Below, in pieces: positions 1 to 9,350 of a DNA stretch of 64,000 nt. The stretch is from Geminocystis sp. NIES-3709 (lineage in GTDB: Bacteria > Cyanobacteriota > Cyanobacteriia > Cyanobacteriales > Cyanobacteriaceae). Where the stretch lies: contig NZ_AP014821.1 in assembly GCF_001548115.1 (NCBI RefSeq), positions 3,413,262 to 3,477,261 on the forward strand. Reading direction: 5' to 3'. The position numbers and the translations under genes were made by a program. Position 1 is the stretch's first letter, and every line of letters begins with the position of its first letter. The notes under the pieces were generated by a model. The model was not told the DNA's origin and made no database searches. It worked only from the letters and a program-made list of their open reading frames with translations.

Positions 1-1
1 T

Positions 2-100
2 TATGATGCCCCTTATCGGGTGATTTCTCCTGCATCTGACAATATATTACCGAAAGATGACGAAGAATTTTTCGATGATGATGAAGATTGGGATTTTTAG
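2..100 (+). CDS. C-terminal tail of an unidentified protein (partial)
   Basis: An open frame enters from the left edge and ends at TAG 98-100, encoding 32 residues that finish in a very acidic tail (DDEEFFDDDEDWDF). The start and most of the protein lie outside the window, so no family can be assigned. It is read as coding because the frame is open to the edge and the acidic run resembles the C-terminal ends of small cyanobacterial proteins; that is an inference from composition only. Confidence 0.5.
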   Translation, partial: YDAPYRVISPASDNILPKDDEEFFDDDEDWDF

Positions 101-229
101 TTTTTATAAATTTTACAGAGAATGACTATTCATCATTTTCAATTCTCATCAACATAAATTTATTCCCTTGTTGAGTATAAAATTAATATTTTCATTCTCA
201 GAAATCACTTTAATCTTAAATTATTCCAA

Positions 230-664
230 ATGAATAAGTATCTCTTTACTTTTTGCTCTTTAATTCTCTCTTATAATTGTTTTATTTTTACAGCTTCTGC
301 TCAATCGAAAATATATAATCCGATTCCGATACAAGAAAGTCAACCGATTTCTGATACTCTCACCAGCGATGATATTCCCACAGGAGAAGGTGGTTTTGCC
401 AGAGATTATATTATTAGTTTAGAAAAAGGTGATCAAATTGCGATCGATTTAATGTCAGATGATTTTGACACGGTAGTGGCTTTAATCAAACAAGATGGCA
501 CAACTATTGCAGAAAATGATGATGCCCCTGATAGTGAAAGTAATTCCCTTCTTTTTACCCGTATCGCCGAAGAAGGGATATATATTATTAGGGTAAAGGC
601 TTTTGGTACTACTGGTAATGGAAAATTTACTCTAAAATTAACAAAATTAAAACCAGTACCCTAG
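230..664 (+). CDS. Secreted protein with PPC-like (pre-peptidase C-terminal) beta domain
   Basis: The 144-residue product begins with a typical signal peptide: a Lys near the N-terminus, a hydrophobic stretch to about residue 22, then TASAQS as the probable cleavage region. The rest reads like a PPC domain, with GDQIAIDLMSDDFDTVVAL followed by DGTTIAENDDAPDSESNSL and a closing YIIRVKAFGTTGNGKFTL strand. PPC domains are small extracellular beta-sandwiches usually appended to secreted peptidases; here the domain stands alone without an enzyme. The ATG follows an AT-rich leader without a clear Shine-Dalgarno site. A periplasmic or extracellular location is likely, and the function is unknown. 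Confidence 0.75.
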   Translation: MNKYLFTFCSLILSYNCFIFTASAQSKIYNPIPIQESQPISDTLTSDDIPTGEGGFARDYIISLEKGDQIAIDLMSDDFDTVVALIKQDGTTIAENDDAPDSESNSLLFTRIAEEGIYIIRVKAFGTTGNGKFTLKLTKLKPVP

Positions 665-818
665 AAAATGAATTAATTTTGACCAATGATGTTTTTATCA
701 ACTATTCAAACTATTCCTTCCTATCACCGATAATTTATGATAAAGGTGCAAGATCTAAACTAAATATTAACTTTTTTTGAGGAGATTTTTGTAAAAGTGT
801 GGATCATTAACGATCGTT

Positions 819-852
819 TGCTAAAATAACATCGGGTGCTAAAATAGCATCG
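819..852 (+). promoter_or_regulatory. Two near-identical 16-bp direct repeats upstream of the DprA-like gene
   Basis: TGCTAAAATAACATCG (819-834) and TGCTAAAATAGCATCG (837-852) differ at one base and have an 18-bp period, ending about 28 bases before the start codon at 881. Paired direct repeats just upstream of a start can be operator half-sites or a small tandem duplication. The sequence alone does not distinguish these. Confidence 0.35.
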
Positions 853-880
853 AAAATTTAAGGATAATTATAGATAGTCT

Positions 881-1384
881 TTGAGTCAATCACTAGAAAT
901 TCCTAAACTTGATACTTTGGCGCAAGAATTAGCGGCTATTCAGCAAACAAGCTCGAAAAAAATAGCACTGCTAGGTTCTCGTCATGTTCCTATTACTCAT
1001 CAACATTTAATCGAAATGATGAGTTACGCTCTTGTGTTAGAAGGCAACCGAATCATTACCTCTGGGGCGATAGGTACTAATTCCGCCGCAATCAAAGGGG
1101 CAATGAAAGCAGATCCAAATCTTTTGACGGTGATTTTACCCCAAAGTCTTCATCGTCAACCGAGAGAATCTCAAGATCAATTACAACAAGTTATTCACTT
1201 GGTAGAAAATCCTGATCATGATCATCTTTCCTTAGGAGAGGCTAGTGCTATTTGCAATCGAGATATTATTTCTCGTTGTCAACAGTTAATTTGCTTCGCT
1301 TTTCATGATAGTCAGACTTTAATGCAAACTTGCGAAGAAGCTGATGAACAACGAAAATTAGTCACTAGATTTTATTTTGATTAG
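881..1384 (+). CDS. DprA/LOG-like Rossmann-fold protein
   Basis: The 167-residue protein has KKIALLGSRHVPITHQHL and RIITSGAIGTNSAAIKGAM, the pattern of the nucleotide-binding Rossmann fold of DprA and lysine-decarboxylase-like (LOG) proteins. Cyanobacteria carry a small family of this length often named DNA recombination-mediator protein A. It is much shorter than full DprA (about 300 or more residues) and lacks the SAM and winged-helix domains, so a role in transformation is not shown. The chosen start is TTG 881, preceded by AAGGATAA; the first ATG is inside the fold at about 1018 and would remove the GSR motif. It is a single gene facing the convergent cinA. Confidence 0.7.
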   Translation: MSQSLEIPKLDTLAQELAAIQQTSSKKIALLGSRHVPITHQHLIEMMSYALVLEGNRIITSGAIGTNSAAIKGAMKADPNLLTVILPQSLHRQPRESQDQLQQVIHLVENPDHDHLSLGEASAICNRDIISRCQQLICFAFHDSQTLMQTCEEADEQRKLVTRFYFD

Positions 1385-1524
1385 TTCTAACAAAACTATA
1401 AAAAGTTATAAGCAGGAGACTTAAGGCAAAAATATCTCGTTTTGTCTTGTCTCATGCCCATAAAATCCTGTTTCTGTTTTACAATGGTTTTCAATTATTG
1501 GATCTTGGCAAGGATTTTTCATGC

Positions 1525-2778
1525 CTAATGGTTTTGTCCCAATTCACGGCGCAATTTATCTAAAGCATAACAACTGCTAAGGTATCTTATAGCCTCCCTC
1601 TCTCGTTTTTCTCCTAGTCTTAATTCATAACTCTCTACTTGTTTATCAGGATCTGCGATCGCAATATAGACTAATCCCACAGGTTTTTCTTCTGTACCAC
1701 CTCCAGGCCCTGCTATTCCTGTAATAGAAATACTCCAATCGGTCTTAAATTTATGTTGAACTCCTTTAGCCATTTGTCGTGCCACGATCGCTGATACTGC
1801 TCCATATTCGGCTAAAAATGCTTCAGAAACGTCTAGTTGTTCAATTTTTACCTGATTACTGTAGGCGATGATACCTCCAATAAAATAACTCGAACTTCCT
1901 GCAACTTCCGTTAACATCGCACCTAATCCTCCTCCAGTACAAGATTCTGCGACACTAAGAGTCTGTCCTCTTTTTTCTAAAAGTTTACCCACCACAGAAG
2001 CAAGAGTGTCATTATCGTAACCCAAATAATCCTCTCCAGCGATGGATTCGATTTCTTTAGCCACAGGATGAATCAGATTTTGGGCTAATTGAATATCTTT
2101 TGCTTTGGCGGATACTCGCAATTTCACTTCTCCCATAGAAGCATAGGGTGCAACAGTAGGATTACTTAAACTAAAGAGATGATAAACCTTTTCGGCTAAA
2201 GCAGATTCCCCAATACCTCGAAAACGCATCATGCGACTATAAATAATTTCACTTCCCCATCCCTGAGTTTTTAGAAATGGTACAGCGATATTATGCCACA
2301 TTTGTTTCATTTCAGAAGGCACACCCGGAAAAGTAAGAATCGTTAAATTTGGCATTGGTTGCCAAATCATCCCCGGTGCAGTTCCAGTTAAATTCGGTAG
2401 AATATCAGCACCTTGAGGAATTAGGGCTTGTTTTCGGTTATTAACCGTCATTTCTCTCCCTCTTTGCTCAAACTTATTCTTTATATCTTCAATTATTTCT
2501 TGTTTTTCTACTAAATTTGTCTTAAAAAAAGTTGCGATCGCTTCTGTGGTTAAATCATCAGGAGTAGGCCCTAAACCACCTGTAAAAATAAGGATTTGAG
2601 AACGTTTGGAGGCAATTTCAAGCACTTCATGAATACGATCGATATTATCTCCCACAACGGTTTGATAATAATGAGGAATACCTAAATTAGCCAATTCTTG
2701 TGCTAAAAATTGAGCATTACTATTAAGAATATCACCTAATAATAATTCTGTACCAATACAAATAATTTCTGCTGTCAT
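1525..2778 (-). CDS. cinA: CinA family protein (NMN deamidase / competence-damage inducible)
   Basis: At 417 residues this has the normal length and both CinA domains. The N-terminal molybdopterin-binding-like domain (about 1-170) starts MTAEIICIGTELLLGDILN and contains FTGGLGPTPDDLT. The C-terminal domain (about 255-410) carries LSVAESCTGGGLGAML and SITGIAGPGGGTEEKPVGLV. The C-terminal domain hydrolyses nicotinamide mononucleotide to nicotinate mononucleotide in pyridine-nucleotide salvage, while the N-terminal domain has ADP-ribose pyrophosphatase activity in characterised members. The DprA-like gene faces it on the other strand, 140 bases away. Identification is secure; the enzymatic role is taken from the family. 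Confidence 0.93.
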   Translation of the reverse strand: MTAEIICIGTELLLGDILNSNAQFLAQELANLGIPHYYQTVVGDNIDRIHEVLEIASKRSQILIFTGGLGPTPDDLTTEAIATFFKTNLVEKQEIIEDIKNKFEQRGREMTVNNRKQALIPQGADILPNLTGTAPGMIWQPMPNLTILTFPGVPSEMKQMWHNIAVPFLKTQGWGSEIIYSRMMRFRGIGESALAEKVYHLFSLSNPTVAPYASMGEVKLRVSAKAKDIQLAQNLIHPVAKEIESIAGEDYLGYDNDTLASVVGKLLEKRGQTLSVAESCTGGGLGAMLTEVAGSSSYFIGGIIAYSNQVKIEQLDVSEAFLAEYGAVSAIVARQMAKGVQHKFKTDWSISITGIAGPGGGTEEKPVGLVYIAIADPDKQVESYELRLGEKREREAIRYLSSCYALDKLRRELGQNH

Positions 2779-3116
2779 TTTTATGGTGAATAATTGATAA
2801 TCAATGGGAAACCAATAATTAATAATTTTTGATTTTCTCTCTTTTATTTACAGTCTCTTAGTTTTTAGTTTATCACTATAGAAAAAGAAAATAATATAGA
2901 ATTCCTAAATCATTTGTGAGAATTTTAATTAAAGCGATTAGTTGTTAGTTTTTAGCTGTTAGTCTTTTTTCTATTAAAAAATAACTAATCCATTACTAAT
3001 GTTGGCCAGAAATTTAACTTCACAATAGCTGATAACTAATAGCTAATTCCTGACTGCTAATTAAACATAATTATTTCTCAATTTCTCACAACTAATATAG
3101 GAAGAATTGCTATAGT
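2779..3116. other. Intergenic stretch, no gene seen
   Basis: These 338 bases are AT-rich and contain degenerate short repeats of the TTAGTT / AGCTAAT kind (about 2937-3065), like other cyanobacterial heptamer tracts in this window. I find no convincing start with a ribosome-binding site, RNA gene or terminator. Confidence 0.5.
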
Positions 3117-4244
3117 TTATAATTTGAATAGTAAAAATTGATTTTTTTGTCGATCGTTTTTCGTAAAATTATTATCACTAATCATAATCAAAGTTTGACT
3201 ACCATCAGCTAAACGAGGGCCGAATGTTAAGCCTTCTAAATTGTCTAATTTTATGCCTAATTTTTGTAAATCTAATACTAATTTTTTGTGAATAGAAGTT
3301 ATATTATCAATATTTTCTGATAAGGTTTTTTGAGTAGAAATATCAGAGGCATTAGCCATAACTAATTGAAAAATTTTTGCCCCATATCCTCTTAACCCAA
3401 GAGTCCTTTCTAAACTTAATAAATATCCTTCTTGGGGTAAAGCTAATAAATCGGAAACACCATTAAAAAATACACCTAAAGATGGACTATTAATAGGGTA
3501 TAAATGTTCTCCTACAAGAACTGGATCACCAAAAGGGTTAATTACATAGTGCATTAATCTTGACCTTAAGATGGTTTCCGGATTATTGAGATCCACATCT
3601 TGTACTAAGGCAGATTCAGTAACAGTAAATAATCTAAAGGGATCTTGATCCATGATACCATTAGCTTTAATGGTTAAAGATTCAAAACCTAAATTATTTT
3701 CTATACCTTTTTTTTCTTCTTCTTTAGATATATATCGATCGGGTATTCTTACAGAACTTTTAAAATTACCGTCTAAATCATATTCATTAATAAAAGGGGG
3801 CGTTTTCGTTTTAAAGACACCTTCACTGGCAATAAATAAAGTATTTCTAGGACTAAAAGCGATCGCTTCTGTATCACTTGTATTTGGTAAATAATTTTCG
3901 CCTTTTTCGTCTTTTAAAAAAGTTACATTTTCTATAGTAATATTATTAATTTTTTCATTATTTATATCAATTTTTAAGGTATAAAAACGGGCAGGAGAAA
4001 AATTAGCTCGATCGTCTGAAATCACATAATAAAGATTTTTTTCAGGGTTATATGTTATGCCAGAAAATCCACCAATAAGAGTATTTTGATAATTTGTATC
4101 AGTTAATTGATATTCTCCTAAAAACTGTAATTTTAAATCTAAAAATACCCTATTATCTGCTAAAACTGTTAAATTATAAAAGCCAAAAACGAATATTAAA
4201 CAAGATAATAAAACACCGAAAAATCTGTTTATTTTGATACTCAT
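3117..4244 (-). CDS. Secreted phytase-like esterase (esterase-like activity of phytase family)
   Basis: The 375-residue protein has an N-terminal hydrophobic segment (about 9-29, FGVLLSCLIFVFGFYNLTV), a signal peptide or anchor. It then shows the beta-propeller pattern of the phytase-like esterase family (Pfam PF13449): GGFSGITYNPEKNLYYVISD early, DTEAIAFSPRNTLFIASEG in the middle and NLEGLTFGPRLADGSQTLI near the end. Homologues are annotated as phosphodiesterases or esterases of uncertain substrate. It most likely acts in the periplasm. It is single, followed on the same strand by an unrelated gene 143 bases upstream. Confidence 0.78.
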   Translation of the reverse strand: MSIKINRFFGVLLSCLIFVFGFYNLTVLADNRVFLDLKLQFLGEYQLTDTNYQNTLIGGFSGITYNPEKNLYYVISDDRANFSPARFYTLKIDINNEKINNITIENVTFLKDEKGENYLPNTSDTEAIAFSPRNTLFIASEGVFKTKTPPFINEYDLDGNFKSSVRIPDRYISKEEEKKGIENNLGFESLTIKANGIMDQDPFRLFTVTESALVQDVDLNNPETILRSRLMHYVINPFGDPVLVGEHLYPINSPSLGVFFNGVSDLLALPQEGYLLSLERTLGLRGYGAKIFQLVMANASDISTQKTLSENIDNITSIHKKLVLDLQKLGIKLDNLEGLTFGPRLADGSQTLIMISDNNFTKNDRQKNQFLLFKL

Positions 4245-4387
4245 TTACTCACACTTATTCTATATAGGATATTATCATAAGTTACTTTCATTACCTAAAT
4301 CAAGTAATTTTATGAGAATTTAATCCCCCTCACCGATTAAAAACTACGGAATTAACTTTTTATTTTCTGACAACTCATATAGGAATG

Positions 4388-4939
4388 CTATATAGCATCG
4401 AGGTAAGGTTGAACATATCTTTTCCCTTTATTAATAAAAAAATCAGTAAATAAATGTCCATAATTATCTTGAATAATATCAAAAGATTTATCCATTCTAT
4501 TCTGTCCATAGGTCAAAAATTGACAGGTAGATAAAGCATAAAATTCTTCTTCTTTTTCTGGTAAATTTTCTTTAAAAGCACTTATATATAACTCTCTACC
4601 TTCTTGAATAAGATTTTCCATTTCTGATGAAAATAAAATAACTTTTCCATCTTTTAATAGTATTTTTTTATTTTTAATAGAACCCATAGATAACTTCATA
4701 CATTCTCTAGTTTGGTCGATCGATAAACACTCTTGATCCCCCCTACGATAAGCCCATTGAGTGCAACCATTAGTTACTTCTAAAGCTCTTAATAATGCTA
4801 ATTTATCTAAATCTTCTGAATTAATTTCACTCCAAATGATTAAATAATTTTCTATTTTTTCTTGAAATTTATTAAAATCATTCTCAAAATATGGTTTTAA
4901 TTCTTTAATTTCTGCTAATTTATGCCAATTAATATTCAT
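4388..4939 (-). CDS. Hypothetical protein, 183 residues
   Basis: I do not recognise this family. The protein is soluble, rich in Glu, Lys and Asn, apparently mostly helical, and has no signal peptide or membrane segment. Notable stretches are NGCTQWAYRRGDQEC and STCQFLTYGQNRMDKSF, giving four Cys residues that are not arranged as an obvious metal site. The ATG start at 4939 has no strong Shine-Dalgarno sequence. It lies upstream of the phytase-like gene on the same strand with a 143-base gap, so co-transcription is possible but not shown. Confidence 0.6.
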   Translation of the reverse strand: MNINWHKLAEIKELKPYFENDFNKFQEKIENYLIIWSEINSEDLDKLALLRALEVTNGCTQWAYRRGDQECLSIDQTRECMKLSMGSIKNKKILLKDGKVILFSSEMENLIQEGRELYISAFKENLPEKEEEFYALSTCQFLTYGQNRMDKSFDIIQDNYGHLFTDFFINKGKRYVQPYLDAI

Positions 4940-5276
4940 AACTAATTTTTATTAATAATAGTTGTTACTAATCACCAAAAATAACAAACTGATTTTTTCC
5001 TGTTTGTTTAGGTGAATACAAATCTTGTTTTGCTTTTTTACTTATCACTTATAACTCAACACAAATATTTTGTGACTCCTACTTAAAACCTTTTAAAATT
5101 AATGAGTATTGTCATGATATTATTAATAATAATACCTTCTCTAATTTTCTCCATTGTGAAATTCGATCGCACCCATAGCGTTACTTCCTTAGCGAAATTT
5201 GATACACAAAAAACTCCCACTAGCAATAAATAATTAGTGGTTTAACTATTCATTATTCATTATTAACTATTTCATT
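4940..5276. other. Intergenic region between divergent genes
   Basis: The 337 bases separate a minus-strand hypothetical gene from rbgA. Near the rbgA side is an imperfect hairpin, CCACTA (5217-5222) pairing with TAGTGG (5235-5240), followed by repeated TTCATTA/TTAACTA units (5245-5275). A 43-codon frame at 5102-5233 begins with a hydrophobic stretch but lacks a ribosome-binding site. Promoters for both genes should lie here; none is clear enough to mark. Confidence 0.4.
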
Positions 5277-6116
5277 ATGGCACTGATTCAATGGTATCCG
5301 GGACATATTAGCAAAGCAGAACGACAATTAAAAGAACAATTAAAAAAAGTAGATGTAGTTTTGGAAGTCAGAGACGCAAGAATCCCCCTAGCTTCCCATC
5401 ATCCCCAAGTAAAAGAGTGGGTTGGAGAAAAACCTCGCATTCTCGTATTAAATCGAGAAGATATGATTACCGATAGTTTACGTAAAGAATGGCATGAATG
5501 GTTTAAACGTCAAGGAGAAACACCTTTTTTTACCAATGCAAAAGACGGTAAAGGAGTAAAAATCATAAATAAGGCTTCTCAATCTGCGGGAATTGCTGTT
5601 AATGAACGTCGTCGTAATAGGGGAATGTTACCCCGTCCTGTTCGTGCTGTTGTCATTGGTTTTCCTAATGTAGGCAAATCGGCTTTAATTAATCGTTTAC
5701 TTAACCGTAAAATTGTAGCTAGTGCTAGAAAAGCTGGAGTTACAAGACAGCTACAATGGGTGCGAATTTCTGATACGATCGAATTACTAGATGCTCCGGG
5801 TATCATTCCCTTAAAATTGGAAAATCAAGAAGATGCGTTAAAATTAGCAATTTGTGAAGATATTGGGGATGCAGCCTATAATAATCAAGAAGTTGCTCAG
5901 GCTTTTGTTGATTTGCTCGTAAATCTGGGTTCAGAATCTGTATTACTCGATCGATATGGTTTAGATGCTTTAGATATGACGGGAGAGGAGTTTATTATTA
6001 AATTGGCACAACTTAAGTATAACAATGATTTGGAACGGGTCGCTCGTCAATTATTACAGGATTTTCGTAAGGGTTATTTAGGAGCGGTTTCCTTAGAATA
6101 TCCTCCAATTACTTAA
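5277..6116 (+). CDS. ylqF: Ribosome biogenesis GTPase YlqF/RbgA
   Basis: The 279-residue protein is a circularly permuted GTPase. It opens with IQWYPGHISKAERQL and the G4-type motif LNREDM, followed by the G1 loop GFPNVGKSALINRL and the G3 motif DAPG after the G2-type RKAGVTR. This motif order (G4, G1, G2, G3) defines the YlqF/RbgA group, which promotes late assembly of the 50S subunit. Length matches the family (about 280). The gene stands alone. Confidence 0.93.
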   Translation: MALIQWYPGHISKAERQLKEQLKKVDVVLEVRDARIPLASHHPQVKEWVGEKPRILVLNREDMITDSLRKEWHEWFKRQGETPFFTNAKDGKGVKIINKASQSAGIAVNERRRNRGMLPRPVRAVVIGFPNVGKSALINRLLNRKIVASARKAGVTRQLQWVRISDTIELLDAPGIIPLKLENQEDALKLAICEDIGDAAYNNQEVAQAFVDLLVNLGSESVLLDRYGLDALDMTGEEFIIKLAQLKYNNDLERVARQLLQDFRKGYLGAVSLEYPPIT

Positions 6117-6303
6117 GTAAGCTATAACTGAGATCTTGGATCAGAATAAAAATACTTAATAAACAAAGTTTAGAAAATTAATTTTAATAAATTTTAAATC
6201 AATTATTCTTACTTTTATCTCTTGCCTCTTGCATGAGTGCTTACCTTAATCACTAAATTTAATGATTGGTGCATTACACTTCGCAATACACCTGATGAAT
6301 TTG

Positions 6304-8085
6304 TTAAGTGTCAACATCTCCTTGAGGGCTATCAGTACCCAAATATACTAACCCTTGCTCAATTTTAAGGGTGACAAAACTGGCATCTCGAATTAAGTGG
6401 GTAGCTTCTTTTACTCCCACAATAACAGGAATCCCTAACCTCATACCGATTTGAGCTGCGTGCGATCGAACTCCTGTTTCCTCTGTAACGATCGCCCCGG
6501 CTAAACGCATGGCATCAACATATTGATTATCTGTGGCTTTGGTAACTAATATATCCCCTTGACAGAAATTACTCAGTTGACTAATATCTCGAATTACTTT
6601 TGTCCTACCAGTAATTACTCCTTGACCAATCCCTACTCCTTCCGTCAGTAAACCTTTAACGATTTCCACTTTGATTAAGTCTGTCGATCCTGCAACACCT
6701 TGCAATGTACCTGCTGTCATTACAACCAAGTTACCGTCATGGAGTAAACCTTTTTCTCTGGCCACGTTAATAGCGGCTTGAAACACTTGACGCAATCCGG
6801 GTAAATCTAGTAATAGTAAAGGTTTGACACCCCAAACCAACTGTAATTGACGGGAGACGCTAACATGGGGGGTAATGGCAAAAATAGGAGTTTGAGGACG
6901 AAATTTCGAGACGTTACGAGCTGTTGCTCCAGTTTTTGTTAATGTCATGATAGCAGAAGCACCAAGTTTTTTCGCTATTTGCCCAACAGCACCGGCGATC
7001 GCCGTGGCAATGTTTTCATTATCAAATTCATCACTGTAGGGGGCAACTATTTTTTCTCTTTCTTGTTCAATTCTCGCCGCAATTTTTGCCATAGTGGCAA
7101 CTGCTTGAACGGGATATTTACCGACGGCAGTTTCATTGGAGAGCATAACGGCATCTGTACCATCTAAAATAGCGTTAGCAACATCCGAAACCTCTGCACG
7201 AGTTGGACTAGGACTATTTGCCATACTGTCTAACATCTGGGTAGCTGTAATGATGGGAATACCGAGACGATTGGCGGTACGAATGAGACGTTTTTGTAAA
7301 ATGGGAACATCTTCAGCAGGTAATTCTACCCCTAAATCTCCCCTTGCTACCATCACTCCATCACACAGAGAGAGGATTTCCTCCATTTGTTCAATGGCTT
7401 CGTGTTTCTCGATTTTGGCGATGACGGGGGTTGATTTTCCTGCACTACTGATTAAATCTTTGATTTCTAGGACATCTTGAGGATTACGAACAAAACTTAA
7501 TGCTACCCAATCTACTCGTTGATCTAAACCAAACATTAAATCTTTTTTGTCTTTGTCTGTTAAGGCTTTGACGGATAAGTAAACGTTGGGAAAATTAACT
7601 CCTTTATTACTGGAAAGTACGCCACCCACCACCACTTGACAATGCAAATCTTTTTTTTCTAAGTCAATCTCTTTGACTATCATTTCTACCCTACCGTCAT
7701 CAATTAAGATTCTGGCGTTAATAGGTACTTCTTCTGCTAAATGTTCATAGCTAATACAACCGATTTCTTGATTACATTCTACTTCCCTACTGGTTAAAAT
7801 GTATCGATCGCCTTCTTGGAGTTCGATCAAACCACATTCAAATTTCCCTAACCGAATTTTCGGTCCTTGTAAATCTTGTAAAATACCAATAGGCTTATTC
7901 AATTCATTTTCTACTTGACGAATAAGACGAATACTACGCTGGTGGACATCATGACTACCATGAGAGAAATTGAGGCGAAAAGTGTTAGCGCCTGCGAGAA
8001 TCATTTGACGCAAAGTTTCGGGATTTGCACAGGCAGGACCAACAGTGGCTACTATTTTAGTACGGTGGGGAAATTTATCTGACAT
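6304..8085 (-). CDS. pyk: Pyruvate kinase with C-terminal PEP-utiliser domain
   Basis: The start TKIVATVGPACANPETL, the active-site region ITATQMLDSMANSPSPTRAE and the K+/Mg2+ site VMVARGDLGVELP identify pyruvate kinase, which makes pyruvate and ATP from PEP and ADP. The protein is about 593 residues, longer than the 470 of E. coli type enzymes. The extra C-terminus (about 490-590) is a mobile PEP-utilising-enzyme-like domain with GVRSHAAQIGMRLGIPVIVG, as in cyanobacterial and bacillar enzymes. I place the start at ATG 8085; in-frame GTG 8088 and TTG 8091 precede it directly. It is transcribed alone. Confidence 0.95.
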   Translation of the reverse strand: MSDKFPHRTKIVATVGPACANPETLRQMILAGANTFRLNFSHGSHDVHQRSIRLIRQVENELNKPIGILQDLQGPKIRLGKFECGLIELQEGDRYILTSREVECNQEIGCISYEHLAEEVPINARILIDDGRVEMIVKEIDLEKKDLHCQVVVGGVLSSNKGVNFPNVYLSVKALTDKDKKDLMFGLDQRVDWVALSFVRNPQDVLEIKDLISSAGKSTPVIAKIEKHEAIEQMEEILSLCDGVMVARGDLGVELPAEDVPILQKRLIRTANRLGIPIITATQMLDSMANSPSPTRAEVSDVANAILDGTDAVMLSNETAVGKYPVQAVATMAKIAARIEQEREKIVAPYSDEFDNENIATAIAGAVGQIAKKLGASAIMTLTKTGATARNVSKFRPQTPIFAITPHVSVSRQLQLVWGVKPLLLLDLPGLRQVFQAAINVAREKGLLHDGNLVVMTAGTLQGVAGSTDLIKVEIVKGLLTEGVGIGQGVITGRTKVIRDISQLSNFCQGDILVTKATDNQYVDAMRLAGAIVTEETGVRSHAAQIGMRLGIPVIVGVKEATHLIRDASFVTLKIEQGLVYLGTDSPQGDVDT

Positions 8086-8359
8086 CACCAAATATTACTG
8101 ATAAAACGTAACACCACATTATATCTTAACAATTGACCGTTAACAATTATTTTTCTGAACAAGACGGCCAAAATATAGTAATTCTCGATAAATTGTGATA
8201 TTTCTCTTGGATGAAAATTATATAATTTAGCATTAGTAACTCACAAAAGTTTAACAATTATTAATTATTATTTAATTTATTGCAAATAATCGATAATTCA
8301 TGTTGTCAATATAGGGTATAATTTTTTTTGTTAAAATTTATTTTATTCGATTATAGCAT

Positions 8360-9244
8360 ATGAATAAAAAAACCCTTTCTCTTTGGGAAAAAATAGAAAT
8401 AACAACAAAAAAAGCTCTTGAAATAGAAGCCTTACATTCGATTATCACCCATTATCATATTATCAAAAAAGATAATATTCCTTTTCTTATTAGAATAGTA
8501 GATAATCTCAATAAAAAAGATAAAGAGAAGAAAAAGCAAACAAAAATACAAATAAACTTTAATCCATTTTTACCCTATGAAAAAGATTTATTTGTTGAAA
8601 ATATTAAAAATAATCATGTACTTATTTTAAATAAATTTAATGTTTTTAATCATCATTTATTAATTATTACTCGAAAATATGAAGAACAAGAAAGTGTTTT
8701 AAACATTGATGACTTTTCTGCTTTATGGACTGTTTTATCTCAAATTAAAGGATTTGCTTTTTATAATAGTGGTAAATTATCTGGAGCTTCTCAAGCTCAT
8801 AAACATTTACAATTAGTTCCCTATCCTTTAGCTAAAGAAATAGAAACTATTCCTATAAATGATTTAGTTTTAAGTTATAAAAATACTCAAGAAATTATCA
8901 GTTTACCAGAGTTCCCCTATTTACACTCGATCGCTTTTTTTGGAAATATTAAAGAAAAATCATCAGAAGAATTAGGTAAAATTACCTTGGAGAATTATCA
9001 CAAACTATTAGAGAAATTAAATATTAACATCGAAAATAATAAACCATTCAAAAATTATAATTTATTGATCACAAAACATTGGATGATGTTAATTCCTCGT
9101 TATCAAGAAAAGTTCATGTCCATTTCTATTAATTCTTTGGGTTTTGCTGGAGCTTTTTTAGTTAAAAATACAGAACAATTAAACTTAATCAAAGAATCTA
9201 ATTTATTAGAAATTTTAGCTGAGGTTGCCATTAAAAGTAATTAG
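8360..9244 (+). CDS. ATP adenylyltransferase (Ap4A phosphorylase) family protein
   Basis: The 294-residue protein contains SGASQAHKHLQLVPYP, the histidine-rich HxHxQ active site of GalT/HIT-type Ap4A phosphorylases, preceded by FNHHLLIITRKYEEQE, a typical substrate-pocket stretch. The family cleaves diadenosine tetraphosphate with phosphate to give ATP and ADP, and can run in reverse. The C-terminus has HWMMLIPRYQEKF as in cyanobacterial and yeast homologues. Codon use is strongly A/T biased like its neighbours. The gene for a purine-type deaminase follows 106 bases downstream on the same strand. Confidence 0.85.
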   Translation: MNKKTLSLWEKIEITTKKALEIEALHSIITHYHIIKKDNIPFLIRIVDNLNKKDKEKKKQTKIQINFNPFLPYEKDLFVENIKNNHVLILNKFNVFNHHLLIITRKYEEQESVLNIDDFSALWTVLSQIKGFAFYNSGKLSGASQAHKHLQLVPYPLAKEIETIPINDLVLSYKNTQEIISLPEFPYLHSIAFFGNIKEKSSEELGKITLENYHKLLEKLNINIENNKPFKNYNLLITKHWMMLIPRYQEKFMSISINSLGFAGAFLVKNTEQLNLIKESNLLEILAEVAIKSN

Positions 9245-9350
9245 TTTTTGCTGAATGAATATTAAGGCTATGATATAATTAAGCTCTAAATATATAGGTG
9301 AAAATAAAAGCCTAAATTGTCAATTTTTAATTATAAAGGAATTTGCTACC

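Noticed and set aside
5102-5233. A 43-codon frame starting with a hydrophobic stretch (MSIVMILLIIIPS)
   Set aside because: No Shine-Dalgarno site, no match to known small photosystem or cytochrome subunits, and its end overlaps a hairpin.
5204-5245. Terminator or attenuator before rbgA
   Set aside because: The stem is six base pairs with a 12-base loop and no T-run.
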